DNA of 64,000 nucleotides from Kiritimatiellia bacterium. GTDB taxonomy: Bacteria > Verrucomicrobiota > Kiritimatiellia > RFP12 > UBA1067. Position numbers and translations under genes: made by a program. Shown here in pieces: positions 58,436-64,000 of this stretch (its first letter is position 1; each line of letters begins with the position of its first letter). The stretch lies in NCBI GenBank assembly GCA_017514235.1, contig JAFWKK010000078.1, forward strand, positions 1-64,000, given 5' to 3'. A model generated the notes under the pieces. That model saw only the letters and a program-made list of their open reading frames with translations, ran no database searches and was not told where the DNA came from.

Positions 58436-60736
58436 CTATAGCGATGCCGCCAGCGAGGCTTCCGAGAGGACCGCGCCGACGACATCATCCGAGGCGTCCG
58501 TGTCTATGTAAACCCGCCCGGATATGTCGAATGCGCCATTCTCCGCCGCCAGCGGCTCTCCATCCGGCTCTTTGCGGAGCGTGAAAGTGAAGCCGGACGG
58601 AAACGATATGCGCCCCTTCCCTGTGTTGTGCCACATCATAACGACACGCCGCCCATTCCGTGAAAAGAGAAAAGCCGACACGCACCCGCCCGCAACACCG
58701 CGAATCTCACGAACCGGCACAAGCTCATACTCGCCTTTCCCGTTGACGAGAAGATGATGTTCTTGCGTTGGCGACTTCAACGCCTCCTTCTGCTCTGCCG
58801 TGAGCCAGTTCCTTGCGCGGACGTCCTCCCACCTGCGCATGACCTCCAGCAAGTCATCAGCTCGCGGATGCTTGAAGAAATGGCCCGGGTTCAGATGGAT
58901 CGCCGCCGGACAGTCCCATGCGGCGGCGCGGCTCGTCCCCCACTCCCACATGTCAGGCTGGACGCCTGTTTCGCTCACGTAGTCCCTGTTTATCGGCTTC
59001 GTGCCAGGCAGCGTTACGTCCCACCAGCCGAAATCAAGCCGCGTGAAGTTGCGGCGCATCAGCGGGGCGCTCGCCTGCGGGTATTCGACAATCTTCGCCT
59101 TGAACATCTCCGGAGGAAACACGTCGAACGCGTTTGCACCGGCCTGCAGATGCCAGCCGAAGTGCGACTTCGCCGCGCCCTCGGTGAATATCGGCGGCGT
59201 GGCGAACTTGCGGGCGACGCGCCACTGCGCGTACGATACGTTCACGCCGCACGGCGGGTTGACTCCCTCGGACCCATCCATGTAGCAGAACTCGAAGCCA
59301 CAGTCGTAGAGCCTCGCGATCTTCTCCGCGACTTCGTCCTGAAGGGACGTCTGCTGGTTGATGTAGCAGCTGAAGGCGGCAAACTCGCTGACATCCAGCA
59401 CCCCGCCTACCTGGCCGCGCGGATGCTCCTGCGGACGCGTTGCACAATGTCCGCGCGTGCACCCCGTGAACCTGTATGGCGGTTCCGTCGTGTAGTCCGC
59501 GTAGTGCAGCAGCTCGCCGCCGAACTGAAGCACCCTGCATTTCGGATGGCGCGGCGAATCCACCGGGTTCTCCTCGACGGCGATCTCGCATTCGTTCGTG
59601 CCGCAGGGGAGCGGCGCCGACAGCGTGAACGTGCGCGTGTGGTTCAGGCGCGGGTCGGCGACGGGCGTCACGTAGCGGCTCCGCAGCCCGATGTGCGTCT
59701 GCAGCAGGTGAAGGCCCGGCTTGATGCCAGCCGCCCTTATCTTGCCCAGCATGTCCCGTATGTCGTCATAGCCGCGGGGATAGAGCTTCTTGTTGGGACG
59801 GTAGTCGCCGATCGTGGCCCAGCCATAGTCGTCGGTGAACTTGGTGTAGTAGATGAGCATCAAACGGAATCCGCCTCTCTTCGCCAGCTCGATGTGCTGA
59901 TCCACGTTGCCGGGATAGAGCGTGTCGCTCCAGCAGATGGATGCGTTTATGATCGGTGACCGGCGCGCAGCGACTCCACGCGGCAGTGCGTAGTCCGCCT
60001 CCAGCCTGTCCACGGCGTCCAGAAACGCCTCCCGGCCAGCCCCCGCGACGATCGCCGCCGAGCCGCCGCGCAGTTTCATGCCACGCTGCAGGTCTGCGGT
60101 CAGCACCCTGCCGCCAGCGCAATCTTCATGGTCGACTTCGGAAAAGGGATCGACAGACATCACCGCAACCGCCGCCTTGTCATCCCATGCGGCGTTCACC
60201 CAGTCGCCGAAATTGCGACGTTCCGCCACGGGCAGCTGCATGATGCGAAAGCCGGCGACGGGCGGCACGTCCATCACAAGCCGCCTGTACTGCCGCTCCT
60301 GCACGGTGTCCGAGATGAAATCCTCAAGCGTGAAGACCATGTAGTCGTCGCGGCAATCAACCTTGACAATGGCCTCGTAAGGCGCCAGCTCGAAGCCGAC
60401 AACCAATTTGTCTCCATCGCGGCGGAGCCTGTTGGCGCGATACGTCATTCGCTTGCTGGGATGGATGAGCTTCGTCTGGTTGTTGAACGGCCTTATCTGC
60501 GCGGACGCAAAAAGCGGAACAGCCGCGCCAGATTGCAAACACTCTTCGCCGGTTGCCTTTACAACGAGCGATTTCGCGCAGGCATTCTCGCCGATGCGCA
60601 ATGTCATCCGCTTGTTCTCGAACACCACGTCGTCCGCCGACGCCGGCAGCATGCTAATCGCCGCAAGGCAGAAGGCAACTGATGCACGGGTGAAGGTTGA
60701 TTTTACCATCATGCTCATAGGTTCAGCTGTTGTCAT
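58436..60736 (-). CDS. Exported putative glycoside hydrolase (GH36/GH97-like barrel)
   Basis: 766 residues with a signal peptide (VKSTFTRASVAFCLAAISMLPASA). An N-terminal beta-supersandwich (residues 30-260) precedes a barrel: INASICWSDTLYPGNVDQHIELAKRGG, LMLIYYTKFTDDYGW, GIKPGLHLLQTHIG, FEFCYMDGSEGVNPPCG with a candidate nucleophile Asp, and PPIFTEGAAKSHFGWH, then a C-terminal beta domain. The overall plan resembles alpha-galactosidase-like families, but I cannot assign one. The start at 60736 lies 10 bases after TATAAT, which overlaps a more upstream ATG (60748), making that one impossible from this promoter; the ATGs at 60718 and 60709 are alternatives. Confidence 0.65.
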   Translation of the reverse strand: MTTAEPMSMMVKSTFTRASVAFCLAAISMLPASADDVVFENKRMTLRIGENACAKSLVVKATGEECLQSGAAVPLFASAQIRPFNNQTKLIHPSKRMTYRANRLRRDGDKLVVGFELAPYEAIVKVDCRDDYMVFTLEDFISDTVQERQYRRLVMDVPPVAGFRIMQLPVAERRNFGDWVNAAWDDKAAVAVMSVDPFSEVDHEDCAGGRVLTADLQRGMKLRGGSAAIVAGAGREAFLDAVDRLEADYALPRGVAARRSPIINASICWSDTLYPGNVDQHIELAKRGGFRLMLIYYTKFTDDYGWATIGDYRPNKKLYPRGYDDIRDMLGKIRAAGIKPGLHLLQTHIGLRSRYVTPVADPRLNHTRTFTLSAPLPCGTNECEIAVEENPVDSPRHPKCRVLQFGGELLHYADYTTEPPYRFTGCTRGHCATRPQEHPRGQVGGVLDVSEFAAFSCYINQQTSLQDEVAEKIARLYDCGFEFCYMDGSEGVNPPCGVNVSYAQWRVARKFATPPIFTEGAAKSHFGWHLQAGANAFDVFPPEMFKAKIVEYPQASAPLMRRNFTRLDFGWWDVTLPGTKPINRDYVSETGVQPDMWEWGTSRAAAWDCPAAIHLNPGHFFKHPRADDLLEVMRRWEDVRARNWLTAEQKEALKSPTQEHHLLVNGKGEYELVPVREIRGVAGGCVSAFLFSRNGRRVVMMWHNTGKGRISFPSGFTFTLRKEPDGEPLAAENGAFDISGRVYIDTDASDDVVGAVLSEASLAASL

Positions 60737-61114
60737 CGTGCAATGCATTATATCATTTGCAACGCCGGCGAGATACTACACTTTGGTGTACTCTCTCAAA
60801 AGCCTGTGCTTGACCTCCAAGTCACACCCAATCGCCACAAGAACCCGGCGCACCGGGAAATTGCCATGTCGGAACTGATCTTTTAACAATCAACAATCAG
60901 GTCTTGACGACTTAAGGCGGACGGGACCGATGATGCCAGAGGGAACAAAAGGATCTGTTGGCTTCGGGTTGTATCTTGGCTGGTATATGATCCATGTCTT
61001 GCGCTTCATTTCCGGTTGCCCAAGGTCATAGCCGCGCAAAATTCTCGTTGTTGCGGCGGGAGGTTTATGGTATGCTACTGCCGTGGACTGAACAAACGAA
61101 AGGAAAAAAAAGAT
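60737..61114. other. Divergent intergenic region with two promoters
   Basis: I see no gene in these 378 bases. Minus-strand TGATATAAT at 60747-60752 serves the hydrolase operon. A small palindrome TACAC-TTTG-GTGTA lies at 60777-60790, near the -35/-50 region of that promoter, and is a possible operator. On the plus strand TTGTTG (61048-61053), 17 bases, and TATGCT (61071-61076) form a promoter for the gene at 61115. The middle (60870-60960) is featureless. Confidence 0.5.
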
Positions 61115-62044
61115 ATGGCAAAACGTTTCTTGGGCCTGGCGGTTGCATTGACGGCAGCCGCGATGGTCGGCTGCTGCGACAAGTGCGGATGCCGCAAGGC
61201 GGCGGCTCCGGCGAAGCGCGTCGTGCTCGTAGGCGTCGACGGAATGGGAGCGCGCTGGATTCCGTGGAGTGTCATGCCCAATCTATCCAAGCTCCGGGAC
61301 GAGGGCCATTACGCCGTCGGTCGCGACAACTACCCGACTTCCTCGGGCATCAACTGGGCTACGGCGATGTTCGGCACCGTAGTCGAGATACACGGATACC
61401 GCAACTGGAACAGCCGCAAGCCCGACGTGCCTGCGTTCGAGGTGACCGACAAGGGCATCCCACCGTGCATCTTCCACGAGATCCGCAAGCAGGACCCCTC
61501 GGCCTACACGGTTTCGCTCTACAATTGGGACGGCATCGGGTTCGTCCACGCAACGAACGAGGTCTCCTATGTGCGGTACTTCAGCGAAGGGTCGCTGGAG
61601 CAGCGCGACGACGACGCGCTGGCCGACTGCCTCGCGCAACTGAAGGCCCACAACTCCAAGCTGACGTTCCTCTACCAGCACCTGCCCGACTGCTATGGCC
61701 ACAAGGTCGGCTGGGGCACGCCCGAATATACCAACGCCTGCATCAACGTCGACAAGAACATCGGCCTCCTCGTCAAGGGGCTTGAAGAGCTCGGCATGCT
61801 CAACGACACGGCGATTGTGCTCGTGGCGGATCATGGCGGCCTCGGAAAGAAGCACGGCATGGCCAACCTCGAGTGTTTCGAGATTCCGTTCCTCGTGAGC
61901 GGACCGTGCGTGCGCAACGGCTGGCGTCTGCGCGAGCCGGTGCTTCTTGCGGACACCGCGCCGACCGTCGCCTCGCTTCTCGGGTATGATGTGCCGGAGA
62001 CGTGGCGCGGCCGCCCGGCGCTCGTGCCAGCGGCGAAGAAGTAA
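61115..62044 (+). CDS. Alkaline phosphatase superfamily lipoprotein (type I phosphodiesterase-like)
   Basis: 309 residues. The N-terminus ends in a lipobox-like MVGC followed by a Cys-rich DKCGCRK stretch, so it is probably anchored in a membrane. Alkaline-phosphatase-superfamily metal ligands are recognisable: LVGVDGMGARW (first Asp), nucleophile Thr/Ser in NYPTSSGINWATAMFG, QHLPDCYGHKVGWG (Asp and His) and VADHGGLGKKHG (Asp-His and final His). Members cleave phosphodiesters, sulfate or phosphonate esters; the lack of a C/S-x-P-x-R motif argues against a formylglycine sulfatase. AAAGGAAA precedes the ATG. It could supply the phosphate/diester step next to the EEP-fused glycosidase. Confidence 0.8.
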   Translation: MAKRFLGLAVALTAAAMVGCCDKCGCRKAAAPAKRVVLVGVDGMGARWIPWSVMPNLSKLRDEGHYAVGRDNYPTSSGINWATAMFGTVVEIHGYRNWNSRKPDVPAFEVTDKGIPPCIFHEIRKQDPSAYTVSLYNWDGIGFVHATNEVSYVRYFSEGSLEQRDDDALADCLAQLKAHNSKLTFLYQHLPDCYGHKVGWGTPEYTNACINVDKNIGLLVKGLEELGMLNDTAIVLVADHGGLGKKHGMANLECFEIPFLVSGPCVRNGWRLREPVLLADTAPTVASLLGYDVPETWRGRPALVPAAKK

Positions 62045-62112
62045 GTAGAGTTTCACGCGACCTCGCGCGCATTGACAGCCCCTGAACAAAGGAAGGGGCG
62101 ACAATCGGAATG

Positions 62113-64000
62113 TCACCGTGCGTCAATCGTGTTGACGCCCGGCGCAAGCGGCTTTTCCGTGCCGTTCCACCGGAACACGCCTTCAACGCCCTCCGGCAAC
62201 GTGACCGTTCCAGCAGCCGCGCCTGCCCCGTCAAAGCTCAGGCCGACGGTGACGCTGCCCTTCTGGTGCGGCGCACGCGCACGTATGAACGAAAGTCCGC
62301 CAGGGCATGGCGCGACCATCACCTTGGAGTAACCCAACGCAGCAGGCCGGATTCCGGCAAGGCCGGCAAGCGCGTGGTAGATCGGATGCGCGCCCCACGC
62401 ATGGCAGTCGCTACGCGCATTCGCCCCGGGACTTTCCAACGGCGTCTTCAGTCCGAGCCGCACGTAGTCGCGCCACAGGTCCAGCTTCTTGAGAAAGAGA
62501 TCGCCGCGCCTGTGACGGAAATACGCACCGAAAAGATAGTGGGAGAAATACACTGTCGCACGTGCGAGATCCTGCGACGTCAGCAGGCCTTCGAAAGCGC
62601 GTTCCTCCTCGTCCGCCCTCATCAGTCCCGTCGCCATCGCGAGCGACTGGGCGTGCTCGGACCATTTCGAGTGCGCAAGGTCGTCGGCGAAGAGTCCGCG
62701 TCCCTCATCCCAGAACCGCTTGCGCACAGCATCGAATGTACGCTGGGCACGGCCAAGCCAGTAGTCAGCTTGCGCGTCGTCGCCACACCGCCGTTCCGTC
62801 AAGGCGGCACTCTGCATGGTCAAGACCCAGAACAGCGAATGGATCGAGTTCGCTCGCCCCGCCGCCCGTCCATCAGGCGCCTCGCCGTGATTCCATTCAG
62901 GCACCCAGTCCACAAATGGCCATCCAGGCAGATCAATCAGCAGACCGTCGCCGTTCTCATGGCGCTGCAACGCACTCATCGTATGCCGCAGCCCCGGCAG
63001 ACGCGCAGAAAGCCACTTGGCATCCACGCCCCACTTGGCAAGGTCGCCGTACATCATGGCATAGCACATCGTGTACGTGCCAGACTCCTGCTGCAGCCAA
63101 CACGGGAAATTCATCGGCACGAACCCGTCATTGCGTCGGGCGAAGTCAAACAGCTCGACGACGCGCTGCACAATCCGCCGATCTCGATAGCCCGCTTCAA
63201 GAACCTGAAGCTCCACGCGTCCGTCGCCGGGATACATCTGCTGCTCGTAGAACGGACAGTCGAACAGCATCTCGTGCGTACATTCCTCCATGCCGCGGCG
63301 GCATATCGCCAGCACCTCGCCCACAGACGGATCGGAGCACTCGAACGACCACTCCCTCCCCAGCGGATAGCGTGTCTCCTCAATGAACACGTCCTTTATC
63401 TCAAGCGGTTCGTCCGCCGTCTCCACCAAAAGCTCGCACCAGCGTCCGCACCGCATCCATGGCGCGGTGAACGTGGCGTCGCCCCGTCCGTCGCACGTGA
63501 ACCTGTCGCCGAACCCATTGAACCTCTTGCCTCGCCATTCGTTGCGGTTTCCCTTGGCGCCGTCCGCCTCTCGCAGCGACTCCGCCCACCCCCACCGGAC
63601 CGTCGCCCCTGCGCCGCCGGACACCTTCAATACCGGATACGCGCAGTAGTAGTCTCCAAGGTCCCAGAGCACCCTCCTCTTGGTCTTCTTCGGGACTACG
63701 CCGCACAACTGCCCGCCGTCAACGACTTCGCCGGGACGTATCGCGCTGTTCAGCTGGTCCGGCAGCTGAGACGGATACAGCAGCCGACCCCTGCGCCGCA
63801 CCCCGCCGGCTACGCTTTCCCCCTGCGGCACTTCGCTGACACTTGCCGCCGTCCATTCCGTCGGCTCTTCGTCAAGCAGCCCAGTACCGACAGCACGAGT
63901 CTCCCATCCCGTCCCGAAAGCGCCGCTCCTGCCCTGCCCCGCAAACCGAGTTCCGCGAATGATCCCGACATCCCATGCCGCCTTGCCTGTCGTCAGCCGG
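62113..64000 (-). CDS. GH78-type alpha-L-rhamnosidase, 5' end outside the window
   Basis: At least 629 residues; the frame is open to the right edge. The N-terminal beta part includes GTGWETRAVGTG. The catalytic alpha/alpha-toroid has the GH78 acid region in the form LFDCPFYEQQMYPGDGRVE, then GFVPMNFPCWLQQESGTYTMCY, DLPGWPFVDWVPEW with the second Glu, and a C-terminal beta domain preceded by SDCHAWGAHPIYHAL. GH78 enzymes remove terminal alpha-rhamnose from pectin-type or other glycans. The sequence DCPFYEQQ departs from the classic DCPQRDER of many rhamnosidases, so the exact subfamily is uncertain. It converges with the lipoprotein gene with a 68-base gap. Confidence 0.82.
   Translation of the reverse strand, partial: RLTTGKAAWDVGIIRGTRFAGQGRSGAFGTGWETRAVGTGLLDEEPTEWTAASVSEVPQGESVAGGVRRRGRLLYPSQLPDQLNSAIRPGEVVDGGQLCGVVPKKTKRRVLWDLGDYYCAYPVLKVSGGAGATVRWGWAESLREADGAKGNRNEWRGKRFNGFGDRFTCDGRGDATFTAPWMRCGRWCELLVETADEPLEIKDVFIEETRYPLGREWSFECSDPSVGEVLAICRRGMEECTHEMLFDCPFYEQQMYPGDGRVELQVLEAGYRDRRIVQRVVELFDFARRNDGFVPMNFPCWLQQESGTYTMCYAMMYGDLAKWGVDAKWLSARLPGLRHTMSALQRHENGDGLLIDLPGWPFVDWVPEWNHGEAPDGRAAGRANSIHSLFWVLTMQSAALTERRCGDDAQADYWLGRAQRTFDAVRKRFWDEGRGLFADDLAHSKWSEHAQSLAMATGLMRADEEERAFEGLLTSQDLARATVYFSHYLFGAYFRHRRGDLFLKKLDLWRDYVRLGLKTPLESPGANARSDCHAWGAHPIYHALAGLAGIRPAALGYSKVMVAPCPGGLSFIRARAPHQKGSVTVGLSFDGAGAAAGTVTLPEGVEGVFRWNGTEKPLAPGVNTIDAR

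Noticed and set aside
60870-60960. tRNA or small RNA in the gap before the lipoprotein gene
   Set aside because: No cloverleaf, no conserved tRNA boxes and no strong hairpin with a U-run could be found.
61115-62044. Sulfatase
   Set aside because: Same superfamily, but the formylglycine motif C/S-x-P-x-R is absent and the nucleophile block resembles phosphodiesterases.

Overview
The window is about 63% G+C and almost fully coding. It looks like a chromosome segment of a PVC-group bacterium, most likely Kiritimatiellae or a relative of Lentisphaerae/Verrucomicrobia. I infer this from the secreted multidomain glycosidases (DUF1680, DUF4838, LamG, DNRLRE, autotransporter-type beta-helix), the XylR-type regulators and the GreA and DksA proteins with extra N-terminal domains. 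No rRNA, tRNA or marker gene confirms the taxonomy.

Layout. 1-1161: an edge fragment and a DppD-type ABC ATPase (+). 1145-11714 (-): a housekeeping block with ymdB-like phosphodiesterase, Sel1 protein, small methyltransferase, hisS, FkbH-like protein, dnaG, lspA, DksA-like and GreA-fusion proteins, and gluQ. 11711-22295 (-): glycan operon A (lipoprotein GH, LamG-type surface protein, sialidase/GH28-like/DUF1680 triple fusion), which runs with a 4-base overlap into gluQ. 22375-32769 (-): glycan operon B (DNRLRE surface protein, toroid/DUF4838 fusion, secreted TIM-barrel protein, FGGY sugar kinase, wrecked fucI), controlled from a divergent XylR-type regulator at 32929. 34016-37102: a scarred segment with a small antitoxin-like gene, an AT-richer AAA/DUF4143 ATPase behind 32-bp tandem repeats, a broken histidine kinase beside an intact LuxR-type response regulator, and a duplicated 5' piece of the FGGY kinase. 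37091-40422: aldolase plus sodium symporter, divergent from an AraC regulator. 40460-54135 (-): operon C, eight genes mostly joined by ATGA overlaps (membrane acetyltransferase, deacetylase, sialidase-esterase fusion, Tat-exported aldolase, FAD oxidoreductase, beta-helix surface protein, propeller/TIM fusion, TIM-barrel protein). It is divergent from a regulator fused to a GNAT acetyltransferase (54240). 55872-60736 (-): two hydrolases, one fused to an endonuclease/exonuclease/phosphatase domain. 61115-62044 (+): an alkaline-phosphatase-superfamily lipoprotein. 62113-64000 (-): a GH78 rhamnosidase running off the edge.

How it works together. Three parallel operons each pair exported hydrolases with exactly one very large exported protein. 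These three otherwise unrelated proteins end in the same kind of short tail, Gly followed by a hydrophobic run and a final Arg or Gln. Regulators sit divergently beside two of the operons and beside the aldolase/symporter pair. Three operon promoters share ATGTGG(T/C)A(T/A)AAT, and the three one-component regulator genes appear to be leaderless, with TATAAT 6-7 nt from ATG. The substrates are probably complex host or plant glycans containing fucose, rhamnose, arabinose or sialic-like sugars. That is inference: no substrate is proven by the sequence.
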